Origin: Fomitopsis serialis
Lineage: Eukaryota > Basidiomycota > Agaricomycetes > Polyporales > Fomitopsidaceae
Length of the DNA: 64,000 nt
Assembly (NCBI RefSeq): GCF_022376445.1
Contig: NW_025954971.1
Span: 62,001 to 126,000, forward strand
Reading direction: 5' to 3'
Within the stretch, counting starts at the first letter, position 1, and every line of letters begins with the position of its first letter. The translations under genes and the position numbers were made by a program. This document shows positions 11,901-26,913 of the stretch, one piece after another. A model generated the notes under the pieces. The model worked only from the letters and a program-made list of their open reading frames with translations, searched no databases and was not told the origin of the DNA.

Positions 11901-13854
11901 ACGAGCTTCCTCATCAAGAAAGTGCTCATGAAGAGCCAAGACGAAAATGTGAGCGCTCACGCTCCATATTGGCCTGTTCGCTGACAAAATACAGGATGAA
12001 ATGGATACGGAAGAAGAGTGGGTCGAAGACTCTGCGATGACGCCGCTGCTCAGAGCGAAGCTCTACGCGCTGAAAGTCTGTCGAAATCGGTGTCTTGCGC
12101 ATGCGTCTTCCGAGACTGCTGTCGAGATCGCGCGACCGGTCCTAAAGATGTTTGTCGCATTGCTACAGCACTCTGGGTCGCTAACGGCGGATGGGCATGA
12201 CAAGTATGTAGACCTCCTCTTGAAAGTTGATCGCGCGTATTGAGGTGGTTGCTTTGCAGTGCGAAGACAAAGGCACGGCTCCGGTTACAGGCTGGCATCT
12301 CCATGCTGCATCTCGGCACTGTGGAAGCGTTCTCCAACGAGATCACCGTCAACTTCATACTGGTTGCCATTACTATTCAGGTAAGCCGCCCAATTTTGTT
12401 GCCAGATCGCGCTTGACGGATCTGTAGGACCCTTGCTATCAAGTCCGTATCAGCTTCATGGACAAACTGGTTGGCTTGATGACCGCACGGAAACTGGGAC
12501 CTAGCTACAATGTTATTCCTTTCCTTTCCGTGCATGACCCGGAGGCCGATGTGATCAACAGGGTGAGTCATACTCTTGCGCGTTATGGACGACATCCGTG
12601 ACTGTACTGCGGGTTAGGCAAAAGCATACGTGACGGCTGCGTTGCGTAGTATGCCCAAAGGTTCGTCTTGAGTATTAGGTAAGGGGGCTTCCGTTTGCTC
12701 ATATTCCTTCCAGCGTTCCGCCTGCAACAGTTCGAGATCATCTTCATCCGCCTACTCCACCTCGTCGCCCACCATCCAGACTTTGCCGTCAATTCAGAGA
12801 CATTGCCAGACCTTGCGAAGTCCGTAGTCGCCTTCAAATGTGCACGCTCCTCCGGCTGATGTGTGCCGCAGATACTTTGACTTTTACCTGGAACAAGTCG
12901 CTAATGCAGAGAACATCTCGCTGTTATATCACCTCGCCATGAAGGCAAAGACAGTGCGGGATGCCCACTCGCACCAGTACAGCGAGGTGAGTTCCCATGA
13001 ATGCTGCGCCTGAGCGCTAGATCAACGTCTTCCTAGAACTTGTATGCTGCGAGCGAAATGGCGCAGCACCTGATCAAGGCTCGTGCGAAGCAACATTCGT
13101 GGAGTCTGGAGAGCTATCCGGGCAAAGTTCGGTTGCCGGGAGACATTCTCCGGCCGCTGCCTAGCGCGGAAGCGGCCAGCCAGGTACGTACGCATGACAT
13201 GACTGCATCTCGACCATTTGAGTAACGCGTGCGTTCATGGACAGATCATCAAGACGGTGTATCTTCCTGATGAGACCTTGGCATGGCTCAAGGAGCATCA
13301 CAAGACACAGCCGAGAGCCGCCCAGGAGCCCAAGGTAGCTTTCAACGGCCTTCGAAGACTGTCCTATGTCTGATCGTGTTATAGCAGGAGAAACCTCGTG
13401 CCGAGCGTAAGACGACCGGCAAGCGAAAAGCCCCTGTGGCGAAAACGAATGGAGCAGCCAAGTAAGTGCTAGACTCCTTTCCTAATGATGTAATCGATGT
13501 GTGACTGCTGCTGCAGGCGGACACGAACAAGCGCAAAGCGCCGCAAGGCTGATGAATCTGACGAAGACGAACCTTCATCCTCGTCACCATCGGATGAGGA
13601 GGACGAGGGCAGTGCAGAGCGTGCGACGGAACCCGCCGATTCAGAGGGTGAGGCGAATGGCCACGAATCTGAAGAGAAGGAGGAGAAGCTGAGCCGAGGG
13701 GCGAGGACACGGGCCAAGGTACGTTCAACTTACCACCTCGCAACTAAAGAACGAGGGCTTCATTGGTCGTCTTCAGGCCAAGATTAAGCAGCAAGCCAAG
13801 AAGCCTACAAAACGGAAGGCGAGGGGCCATTCTCCGAATAAATTGCTCCTGTAG
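8974..13854 (+). CDS. PDS5: sister chromatid cohesion protein Pds5
   Basis: Pds5 is the HEAT-repeat regulator that binds the cohesin kleisin and controls cohesin loading and release. The chosen start MVAQTRG fits the family; an in-frame ATG at 8932 is an alternative. The first exon holds the conserved VRKELIEDTVLMHKD and CCIADLLRLYAPDAPYT segments. Further exons follow with good splice sites (for example an intron after DLV at about 9592-9642, and one before AKTKARLRLQAGIS near 12260) and read HEAT-type helices up to about 13330. The C-terminus is typical: a basic then Ser/Asp/Glu-rich tail (SDEEDEGSAER near 13600) and Lys-rich KQQAKKPTKRKARG, ending with TAG at 13852-13854. I found no break in frame in the exons I followed. 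The gene is preceded by divergent NAA15 and followed after about 530 bp by eL42. Confidence 0.93.
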
Positions 13855-14381
13855 ATGTCTCACGACTTTTTATGAGGGTCCCTTGTCTGTACCACGTGGA
13901 TGCCGTTACGATTTTTCGAATTGCTTCCTCTGCTGTAGCGTTGCTCTCTATCTCGCTGTCTATGCACTATATATCGTACCCATATATTACTCAAGTCGAT
14001 CAGTATGCTCTGTGTTCTGACGTTTATTCTGGAATCCCTCTCATACCAGGATCGCAATTTAGTTCTCACCTGTAGCAATGTCTTGCGCTCAGACACACCT
14101 GAGAAGCACATCCACCAACGATGCTTTCGCAGAGCACTGGACACGGTCGCCATCTGCGCGTCGAATCGAATCCACGACATCCAATCACAAGGTGGCGGCG
14201 ACGCTGGCGTTCAGTATAATTTACATATATGGAAGGGGTGGCTGAGAGATGGCAGCCACAGGGATCGGAGCTTGAACCTTAACGAAAAACTGGTTGCCAC
14301 TTCGGGGACTGCCGCCCGCGTCAGTAAGCCGAGGACCATCGCCCCGCCCAAAAGTCACTCACCGCCGCCGACGCCCTCAAG

Positions 14382-15029
14382 ATGGTCAACGTTCCCAAGT
14401 GCGTGCTCGCTGATGTTCGCGTATTGTGGTGCTGACTGACCAATGCACCCGTAGGACACGACGAACCTGTGAGTAACCTCAGACTGAAGCATATGGAGAC
14501 TTCATGTTGAGATCGCGTCCGGTGCAGACTGCAAGGGCAAGCAGTGCAGAAAGCACACGTAAGTTCAGGCGCATAGTGCGTGGAGAGCTCTTGTTGAGAT
14601 AGTATGTAGGCCCCACAAAGTCACGCAATACAAGAAGGGCAAGGACTCGTTGGCCGCACAGGGAAAGCGCCGCTACGACCGCAAGCAGTCGGGTTATGGT
14701 GGTCAGACCAAGCCCGTCTTCCACAAGAAGGTGCGTCGTACGCAGTCGCCTAGTATGCGCTTTACTCAACGGACTGCGGATCATTAGGCAAAGACGACCA
14801 AGAAGGTCGTGCTTCGGCTAGAATGCACTGTGTGCAAGTACAAGATGCAGATGTCGCTCAAGCGCTGCAAGCAGTACGTTGACCTGGGTTCAACGCTCTC
14901 TTTGATGATATCTAATGGTTACATAGCTTCGAGCTCGGTGGTGAGAAGAAGACGAAGGGTGCTGCCCTGCAGTTCGTGCGTACCTTCCTGTTGTTCAGGA
15001 TTCCTTCGTACTGACTTTGTACTCAGTAA
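14382..15029 (+). CDS. RPL44: 60S ribosomal protein eL42 (L36a/L44)
   Basis: Seven exons (14382-14398, 14455-14468, 14528-14558, 14610-14730, 14788-14873, 14927-14975, 15027-15029) total 321 nt and encode 106 aa, the usual length for eL42, which sits at the E-site of the large subunit. The zinc-binding Cys pairs are seen in [11 protein letters not shown] and [10 protein letters not shown]. The C-terminus [13 protein letters not shown] is typical. Residue 56 is Pro (KPVFHKK), the residue linked in other fungi to cycloheximide sensitivity; the resistant form has Gln. Exon 2 is only 14 nt, and the last exon contains nothing but the TAA stop. The coding sequence has no frame error, and it helps set the normal intron size here (50-60 nt). 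Confidence 0.96.
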
Positions 15030-15652
15030 GCGCCCTTCCTTTGCTCCGTCTTCCTTCTCCCTGCGTCTATGTTGTTGTCGCCGTCGTATACGCTATACTG
15101 AGTTCCATGTGACATGCACTCCTACCATGCATATGCCATTTCCAAAACACTGTACACTAAGAGTGGGCTTAGCCCACGGCACATGGATCGATGGTGGAAC
15201 GCTGCACGTCAACAGGCTTAAAGATACAATCGTCGTCAAGACCTATGGAAGGGTCTAGTATTCGTCCTCGATACCATCTATCGTAGGATTGCAGAACAAC
15301 CCAAGCCCGACTCGTCATAGTCTCCGTTGCAGACCATAAAAACCGACATGCGTAGACTCGTCAGTGATAGATATCGATCGCTCGTGAGTACCTTCTTATG
15401 TCGGTCGAGACTGATGACAATTAATAAAATGCTCACTGCGACGGAAACAACGAACTGAATTGCTGGTAAGCAACAATATTAATAGTACACTACTTACACT
15501 ACCTGTCCAACATGTAACTTGTGATGAGAGTGCGTATGCGGCATTAACAATGCATGATGCGAGGTAGAGAGGAAAACAACGACGAGAAAGCTGTAGATGA
15601 TGTCTTTATGAGCGGGGATCCAGATCTATTCAATTGCCAATGCGAGCGCGAC
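15030..15652. other. convergent intergenic region between eL42 and BUR1
   Basis: It is AT-richer than its surroundings and holds the two 3' ends facing each other. I see AATAAA-like runs near 15421 but no gene. Confidence 0.5.
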
Positions 15653-18667
<3,015 letters not shown>

Positions 18668-20400
18668 CCTCCCGGAGGACGAGGGTGTGGTAGTAGAGAC
18701 TAAGAAAGAGTGCTAGCACGACGTTGCAGCCACACTGACAGTCATTTACCACCTTGGATTTCCTCGTCGGATCAATTACGTAATTAAACTCACTTCGCGA
18801 AGACTTATCCCAAAACTTTACGAACAAGCACTTGGGACTTGCTTGGGACAACCGCGCTACGGCTAGGCAAAAAAAAATCTCTGGGAGGGCTATCTCTCCT
18901 GGATGCTCGTAGATGCGTTGACTGTAATCAGAGGATTCGTCGAACAAAGTGCCTTTTACCAAATACAGACTGAGGATTCTTTCAACTTTGATCGAAATTT
19001 GATATCTTCCCGCCTCCCAACCTGCAGCGAACATCTTCTCCAAAAATGACAGCAACGCTCGAGGGCAACGCTCGCTTCATGTTTGGAGTCTGTCTTGGAG
19101 GTATCGTAGTTTACAAGGAGTTGTTTGAATAATGTGCAACAACGGTTTCCATATATGGCCTAAGCGCATTCGCCGCTCGCGTACTGTAGCTTCGGCGCCA
19201 CACGCGAACTTGAAGTTCGCGGCCTTCAGCCTTCCTTCCAGTCAGTGTACTTCTGCCTCACTGCTCACTGCATAGACTAACTCGGATTATCGGCATCGGT
19301 AGTAGCTTCCTGTGAGAACTTTGCTTTACGTGGGTCTATGGGTGACAAGTAACCATCAGCTAAATTCACTAGTCAGACGTATGAGCAACTTGTTCTCGGC
19401 TTGCCGTTGAACTTGAACGGGCCAGTGAGTGCTTCAATCTCTCGCCTAGGCTCCCGTAGGCAGGCCACAAATGTGATCTCTTTGGCGCGAGCTGGAGGGG
19501 GATAGGACGATCCAAAGTGCCTCGCTCGGAATGGACGCCCGCGCGATTGGCCGATTCTTGGGGATCGTGTGATTCGCTGTCAGCGGTCAGAACATCATAT
19601 AGCTGGTGAGTGGCATAGCCTCCAGTCTACATAGTACTGACCATTCATATTAACGCCCGACTGCGACTGCTCAGACAGCTCGAAGATGGTTCAGATTGAA
19701 TACACCGTCTGTATTACTAGTTCTCTGCGGTGGTGGCGTTCTGTTGTCAAATGCGGTCCTGATCGTGAAGCCGACTTCACACACCGCCATTTGAATACTA
19801 CAGCCTTGAAGATTTCCGCTGCCACCGCCGCATGGTGAGGCTGCGCAGAATGGAGACCCTGGTCAGCGTTAGTATTCCGGGGCTTACAGCCAGAACGGTA
19901 CTACGTCATACGTACAGCGGCGTAGACGCATCGCTGCAACTATGGCATTAATGCGATAGGTCAGTCCTGCCCGAGGTCCGATAGAACAACCGCATGCAGA
20001 TTGTGCTGACGCGTTATGATAGTATGTGGCAGAGTTCGTGCGTACTTAAAGCAAGATGTGTTTCAAGGTGTAGCCCGGTTTTTCTGCTGTCTCTCAACGT
20101 GCCCTGAAGTTGAACGCAGACTCTGGCCAACTCTACACATGTCGTGCAATATCCACCCTAACATCGGGGTCTTTCTGCATGCACACTGGGAGACCGCTGG
20201 ATACGTCCCTATGCGCTGCTCTTGTCCTGCCATAGTGCTGCGAGCATATGGCGTTGCGACACAGAGAGGCCAGTCACAATGGCAAAATGTCGGCATCCCG
20301 GTTGCTGAATCGTCATCGGCGGGGATTTCAAGTGTCTTCAGGTCGAGTAGATCTGCGGTTCTGAGCGTGCCAGTGCATGACTTAATTGTTTACTTCACAG
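18668..20400. other. intergenic region upstream of BUR1 and of the zinc-finger gene
   Basis: No gene can be supported. It includes an A9 run near 18869 and AT-rich DNA that probably contains both promoters. The first exon(s) of the zinc-finger gene that starts by 20401 may lie in 20016-20400. Confidence 0.45.
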
Positions 20401-21274
20401 GTCTGAGGTACTCAACGTCACTGGCGTCGGGGAGTTCTGTGTCTACGCTGCGTACGCTTCATGGTGAGTGCCTTCTTGACCATCAGAGCCGAGCAGTTGG
20501 GTCATTCGAAGGGCTGTGCAGCGGCGGGGGCTTTGCTGGCAGTGGACTCCCGCATCCCTCACAAGTCAGTGGTGCCGATGCGCGGAGAATGCAGTCAGCA
20601 GCAGCAGACGCACCAGAGACCGAGGTGCCCTCTGTCGTCGTGGGTCAATAGTGCGTGCCACGCCCTCTGGCATTTGTACCTGTCGTAACCTTATATCCGG
20701 TTTGTCAACCCAGCACTGGTCCACTAGAGGCCGCACAAGAAGCGAGGACGGCTGTACATGCCAACGCCACAATCGGCGATTTACGGAGTCAGACGACTCT
20801 GCATGCCACGTCAGTCAGTCGAAGTTACGAGTATGAGGACTTATCCGATAACAAGCTGTCCCTGTCAGTGGCGACGTCCTGAACACGATGGGAGAACCGC
20901 AGGCTATACCGGAAGGACAGGCCACACTGAACTTGCGGGACAGCGGAGGCAACGGCACCGTGCAACAACCTGCGGACAATACTCCCGCAGATCCGCGGGA
21001 CACGGTCGTTTGCATGGAATTGAAGGACGGTATGGCGTGCAACAAAACATTCCCCAGCCGAACCTCATTGGGACGCCACGTCCGGAATGTCCATCAACAA
21101 CCTTTCCCATGGGCCTGCTCCAAGTGCGATAAGACGTTCAGCCGAAAGGATGCGCTCAAGCGACACAATGAACGCGTGGTCTGCTCGACGGCGTACCCTG
21201 GCGGGGTTCGACATGGCCATTCGAACGCTCATAATTTCGGTATCCCTTTCAGTCCGCAAGTCGTCGCAGAATAG
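20401..21274 (+). CDS. C2H2/C2HC zinc-finger protein, third family member (5' end unresolved)
   Basis: Exons 20401-20463, 20543-20650, 20714-20809 and 20869-21274 join in phase with GT...AG introns of 79, 63 and 59 nt and end at TAG/21274. The start codon lies upstream and was not resolved. The N-terminal part (VLNVTGVGEFCVYAAYAS, then an Ala/Glu-rich stretch, then QYTGPLEAAQEA) shows no known domain. The C-terminal part has C-X8-C-X12-H-X4-H, a 7-residue linker and C-X2-C-X12-H-X5-C with FSRKDALKRH. This is exactly the spacing of the arm copies at 2423-3350 and 59598-60501, but the first finger of those proteins is absent here. A nucleic-acid-binding role is likely; the target is unknown. 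Confidence 0.68.
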
Positions 21275-22622
21275 ATATGATATGTGGCATGTTTCTCTGA
21301 GATGTGTGTAGCCTACTTCGCTGTTTTCGCCTGAATACGGTCATATGGCGTATGATCAACTGTCATGGCGATGCTCTGTGACTTTACGAAACAGAAGCTA
21401 TGTTATGGGTATCTGAGAGTCTATATATGCATTGCATTAACACCTCAATTGCTCCGTGAAGAGGGTGTTCTAGCTGCCCTCGGTAGGATTGGAAATTCGG
21501 TTCAGCTGTGTTGACCAAGACCGGTGCTCAAGTCGTCGGATGGTGCAAAGCCGCAGAAAACCTAATACGCACCATACACTAGTATGTCCGCGAATGACGT
21601 GTCTGGATTGAATGGAGAGGCTCAGATCGGAGGCGCCATGCAGCCTACCCTTGGCCCTGATCCATTTACGGCTCTCCGCGCGAAGATCGTGGCGACCTAT
21701 ATTGAGATTTGACAGCCTCGGGGAGGCTTGTTTGTCATGTGAACGAGCGTACATCATAAGGTGCCTGAGCGTTTCGCTCTAAACTACCGATTGGAATCGA
21801 GGGGCTTGCACATACGTACCTCCTGTACTCTCACAGATCTGTTGTTACCTTGTCGTCAACACGCCCTCATAGTCGAGATCACCTGTTTACCTCCAGTAGT
21901 TTGCGTCTATCTGTGGTGCCTAGCCTGCTGTGAGCATCACGCATCTTCGGTATCGCATTCTATTCGGAGTAGTACTATACCGCCGTCATGACGGTGCGGG
22001 CCCTGGACCGGGATCCGGATTCCGGAAGGTTGAACGAGCTATAACGCACGTTGCTTTCTCTTGGCTGCAAGATATTTTTGGATAACAATCAACGCGCTGG
22101 TAGCAGCGTGGGGTTGAGTACGAGTCGAGCGAGCCTACACTGGCGAAACGAACGACTCGGACTCCGCCGAGCCGCCGACTGGTCCCGAATTGTCCGGCAA
22201 CCACGTTACACGTGGGTAGGCTTCTTTAATTGCGATCATGATCGACATCGAGATTAGGGGCGTCTACTCCCGCGCCCCGCAGAGCGCGCGGCGAGTATTG
22301 GGCGGGGAACGCACGTGTCTCGGTGCAAACCATGAGGGACACATCGCACGGGCTGGAGGCTCTATCGCCTCTGCCCTGCGCCATTCCTGTGCAGCTGTGG
22401 ATAAGAGGCACAACTCTCCAGGCGCACGACGCTGAGACCCCTCTTCATCACCACCGCCTCGGGCCTGGTTTCACGCGTGTGGGGATAAAGGCTCTCCGGT
22501 GCGGATCCCATCAAGTAGTCTTCGCTCTCAATCCTGGGTCTGACGATCTCTCTCCCAGACCTCTGATCTCGGCTTTCGACCTTTTCGCTTGACGGTCAAC
22601 TGCAGCGTGTGCGGTCTGCAAG
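21275..22622. other. intergenic region before the permease gene
   Basis: Nothing coding can be supported. There is a palindromic GC-rich segment near 21995-22020. The DNA just upstream of 22623 is pyrimidine-rich, as expected for the promoter of the permease. Confidence 0.4.
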
Positions 22623-25600
22623 ATGTCGAACACGACGGACGAGAAGCGGGATACAAGGGAGACCATCAGCGCGGTGCCTGCATTGCAGACACGGAGCACG
22701 AGGGAGCCACAGGAAAGCTCGATGGGCAGGAAGGCCCGGCTCAGCGCATACTTTACCATCGCTGCGGCCGCGTTCGGGCTCATCTCCGATGGCTGTGAGT
22801 CTCTTTCCCCATCCTCTTGCACCCTTGTCGTGTTGTACATTGCTGACTCCAGTCTGGCTTGACGCACTTGCTGTCATGAAGATCAAAACAACCTCATGAC
22901 GATGGCCAATGTGAGTCACTCGCTGCATGGGAGTCCTCGGAGGAATGCGTCGGGAAATTGACGGTAGCTGACGGTCCGCTATGTGCGTCTGTTGTAGGTC
23001 GTGTACAAGAAGTTGTACGCAGCAGAATACACGTCCTCCGTATCCACCCGCGTCTCGAACGCCCTTCTAGTCGGTGAGTGATATCAGCTTCCTTCCCGAC
23101 GGGCGAAGATCGCATCGTCGGTGTCTGTTCCAGCAAACGAAATCTCGAAACAGTCGTTTGCATGACCATTGTCGCATCGTGTTTTCTGTGTATGAGGGTG
23201 GCTGTGGTTGCCCGCTTCGCATTTGCCACGGCGCAGAACGACCATAGCGCCGTTGGGGCGCCGCCAGCCACAGAGCACCGAACAGTGACGGGAAGTTCGT
23301 CGCTGCGCGCGTGTGACAATCGTTACAGTATGCAAAAGACTGTACAGGGGGCACTTTTGCGAAGGGTACGTACAAGTATCGAAACGGGTTTGGGCATCGC
23401 GACTCCCCGCACGAACACAGTATTGGAGATGCCCCCGGCTTGCCGGTAGTGGCGCGGACGTCATTCCGCCTACGCGTGCACACCGAGTGTCCATCGATGT
23501 CATTTGCTGTCGTTCGATCTACGATTAACGGATTCAATGCTACAGGCGAGGTCATCGGGCAAGTGTTTGTCGGCCTCATTTGCGACCGCGTTGGGCGCAA
23601 GGCGGCACTGGTCCTCACGACGCTGCTCATTGTCATCGGCGCGACGCTCGCCACGGCTGCACACGGCGCACACGGGAGCGTCAATGGTCTGCTGTGGTTC
23701 GTTACCATTGCACGCGGGATCACTGGCGTGGTGAGTCTTTCGTATATCAGGCCCTACGTGCTGCGGGCTGAGTTGCGCTCGATGCATTCCAGGGTGTAGG
23801 TGGAGAGTACCCCGCAAGTTCGACGAGCGCGAGCGAAGCCGCGAACGAGTCGATGGTCAAGAATCGTGGGCCAGGTATTCCCGCTCTCTTCCGTCGTCCA
23901 CAAGCCTCTCGCTGACACCGACCACTCCGCAGTCTTCATCATGGTCACGAACTTCGTGCTCAGCGTACGTTGTACCTGCTCCAGCGAGCATCCGCACCAC
24001 CAAGCCTCTGATATTGTCTTGTACAGTTCGGCGGCCCACTTTCGGTAGCTGTCTTCCTTATTGTGCTGAGCGCCGCGGGAGAGAATCATCTCGAGACTGT
24101 CTGGCGCGTTTGCTTCGGCATCGGCATCCTCCTCCCGCTCACCGTGTTCTACTTCCGGATGCGCATGCTTTCGCCTAAGCTGTACGTCCCTGCCCTCCTC
24201 ACTTGCTCTTGGCTGACCCTCGATGAACCCAGGTTCCGCGAGTCCGCGATCAAGCGTACGTAAATGAATTACGTCGTCCGAGAATGCGCTGATGACCCCG
24301 CCGCGTGTAGACCGCGTGCCCTATTGGCTTGCCATCAAGCGCTACTGGCGCCCGCTCATCGGGACGTGCGGCGCGTGGTTCCTCTACGACTTTGTACGTC
24401 ACCCGTAGCCCTCCCCTTACCAGGCTTCTCTCTGCGACGTGAACTGACTTTGCGGCGCGGCCTGCAGGTGACCTTCCCGAACGGAGTCTTCTCGGGGACG
24501 ATCATCTCGAGCGTGATCCACGACGGCAGCATCAAGTCGACGGCGGAGTGGCAGCTCCTCCTCGGGGCGATCGCCTTGCCGGGTGCGTGCCCTTCTTCAC
24601 GTCACTCTGAAGGCACCCTGTCGGTGGCGAGGGGGGCGCTATCTTGATACGTGTATGTGGAATGCTGATCCACGCGGTACAGGTGTGTTTGTAGGCGCAG
24701 CCTTGTGCAACCCGCTCGGTCGGCGGAACACGGTGAGTCCCTGTCCCTACGCGGATTGGTGGAGAGTGCTCAATCAGGGGTTGAAGATGATCCTCGGGTT
24801 CAGTGGGTACCTCGTCTTCGGTGCGTGTGGTCCCCAGTCTGAATGTGTGGGTGTCCGTGTGGCTGACTGCGTCTGTTTGTCTTGAATCGCGTGCCACGCA
24901 TCGATCGTCCTCGCTTGTTCGTCGCTGCCGATGCCGATCCGTGCGGTGGTTGTGTGCGCGTATGTGGCGATCGGTTGGCAGGGCTGATCATTGGGCTGTC
25001 GTACGACAAGATCACGAAGATCGTCCCGCTGTTCTCATCTTGTACGTCCGTTTTCTCCGTGCTGTGCCCTAGCTGATCTTGCACTGTTTTCTTGTAGCTA
25101 TGGCCTGATGCAGTCCTCTGGAAACATGGGCCCGGGAACATGCTCGGGCTTGTTAGTGCCGAGTACGTGCTCCTGTTCAGTATGAAGGAAGTAGTTGGTT
25201 TGACGAGCCTCGGCTTTGATCGGTAGATCGTACCCCACTGCAATCCGTGGGACATGCTACGGTCTGTCCGCCGCCATTGGGAAGACGGGCGCAGCGATCG
25301 GCACGCAGGCGTTCACGCCGATCGAGAACAACCTCGGCAAGCGGTGCGTTCATCCCGCTTTCACCTTAGCCTCCTTTCCTCTCACACGGGCATGCACTGA
25401 CATAGTTGGACGTTCATCATTGCCGCGATATGCGGCGTCGCCGGCGTGCTCGTCACGTACTTCTTCGTGCCAAACCTGACCGGCGCCGACCTCGCGCTGG
25501 AAGACGAGAAGTGGCTCCGCTATCTCGCGGAGAACGGGTGGGACGGCGAGGTCGGAGATGAGGGCGGCGAGGTGGCGCTCACCGAGAAAGTCCGCGCGGG

Positions 25601-25634
25601 GAATGAGGACGATAGCGTAGATGAGAAGGCATAG
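22623..25634 (+). CDS. MFS permease of the Git1 / inorganic phosphate type
   Basis: The protein is a 12-helix major facilitator. It starts MSNTTDEKRDTRETISAV with a polar cytosolic N-terminus, then YFTIAAAAFGLISDGYQNN, the loop 2-3 signature DRVGRKAA, GVGGEYPASSTSASEAA, PLIGTCGAWFLYDF, FSGTIISSVI, RRNTMILGF, IRGTCYGLSAAIGKTGAAIG, TPIENNLGKRW, and an acidic C-terminus ending DDSVDEKA with TAG at 25632-25634. These motifs fit the fungal family of glycerophosphoinositol/phosphate permeases. The substrate cannot be decided from sequence, so phosphate, glycerophosphodiester or another anion are open. Most introns are about 50-70 nt, but one is 472 nt (23074-23545). One A seems missing near 25136, since the expected GPGNMLGLVS reads out of frame there. 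Confidence 0.86.
23074..23545 (+). other. unusually long intron in the permease gene
   Basis: The flanking exons splice exactly (LLVG before, GEVIGQVFVGLI after) with donor GTGAGT and acceptor TACAG, but the intron is 472 nt against about 50-80 nt elsewhere. An insertion is possible. I see no terminal repeats that would prove it. Confidence 0.6.
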
Positions 25635-26118
25635 GCGCAGAGCGATCACGGGTGCTGTACGGTGGGGATTTAACGACACTATTAATGACGTGACGGGTTT
25701 GCGCTTGCTGTTTTGGTTTGTTTTATCTTGTGCGCTGTTGTAGCATATCGCCGAGCAGATACCAATTTCTTGCGTTGACATCAGCCTTTCGGGCATCTGC
25801 ACTCAAATGACCTCCGCTCAGCGAGCGCCGGTTCGACTAAGTTCGTAGCGCACATTTAGAGGTGACATCATGATGCTCAAACTTGGAGTTGGACATATCA
25901 TAGTAGAGAAGAAGCTTGACAGACGAGCCAGCGTCCGCCAAAAAAATGGAGAATCACGATTTAGGTCTACTGAATCCCATTCGTCTATTTCTACACGCTG
26001 ACGCACGGTGAGGTGGTTCTACGAGGAAACTTGGGACGACGACAGCGGGAGGCACATTGGAACCGGAAACTACTCTGAGGCAGCGCCAGGATCATACCAG
26101 CACATATATTTGTACCGT
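25635..26118. other. convergent intergenic region
   Basis: It holds the 3' ends of the permease gene (plus) and the zinc-finger remnant (minus). No gene is seen. Confidence 0.45.
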
Positions 26119-26715
26119 TCATGATGCCGCGTGAGGACCATTGCTGCGAAAAGGGCTGACCGCAAAAGCGCAATGGACCTCGTAGAGCTTGAGATGCGTA
26201 GTACAGACGTGCTTGGCTAGCTGATGCAGGTCGGAGACGTCCCGACCGCACGCTCTGCGGTCCACAACCCATTGACATATATGCCTCGTTCCACCATCGC
26301 GCTGCTCGGTGACGAGGTTGTGCCAAGTCTGAAGGTGCTCGAGCACGCTCTTGATATTCAGACCGTTATCTGTCTCTGTGAGGGAGCTGCACGGAATACC
26401 GTAGTAGCATGGCACTACGGTGACTGCAGCTTGCAGTGGGTGGAGGGAAGAATCTGTCCACTTGGAGAAACACCAATATCACTACGTCTCACAAGAATAT
26501 ATATGTTATGACCACTTACATGGGATGAGCATGCCCTACGTTGAGATGCTGGGGCATTGCATATCCTTGACCGTATGTCTGTGCTTGCACGACTGGCGAA
26601 CTGCAAGCCGTCAACGCGTCAACGATCCGCACAGACCATGCCCAGCAATAACATACTTTGGCATGCCTCCGTACGGATTACCTCCTCCTTGATAGCTGTT
26701 TTTGCCAGCTGACAT
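26119..26715 (-). pseudogene. decayed C2H2 zinc-finger gene, fourth family member
   Basis: An exon starting MSAGKNSYQGGGNPYGGMP (ATG at 26715) splices to PVVQAQTYGQGYAMPQ and then to the finger region. That region retains finger one as C-X5-C-X17-H-X4-H (CYYGIPC...) and finger two as C-X8-C-X12-H-X4-H (CQWVVDRRAC...). The third finger is broken: after LYEVHC one T seems lost, so FCGQPFS runs out of frame, and the following residues have no RH core. The splice before finger one also does not keep phase. Either the gene is decaying or the sequence has errors here. The loss of the third-finger core supports real decay. The promoter has a 41-bp tandem duplication. Confidence 0.6.
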
Positions 26716-26831
26716 GGTGATCGGGCTGAGAATGGGAAACAATATCAGTCAGCATGGGGAAGTGCCATGTTTCACTCACGGAACAACTTTTGTAGGCGCG
26801 TAGCCAGCGAGAGCATTCACGCCCTGTGCTA

Positions 26832-26913
26832 TGGATGCGAAGAGCGGATTCGGGTACTTATATAGGCCAGAGTGGATGCGAAGAGCGGATTCGGGTACTT
26901 ATATAGGCCAGAG
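26832..26913 (-). repeat. 2 x 41-bp perfect tandem repeat carrying a TATA box
   Basis: Units 26832-26872 and 26873-26913 are identical. Each contains TATATAAG on the minus strand (26857-26864 and 26898-26905), 142 and 183 bp upstream of the zinc-finger remnant's ATG. The repeat therefore gives that promoter two TATA boxes. Confidence 0.9.
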
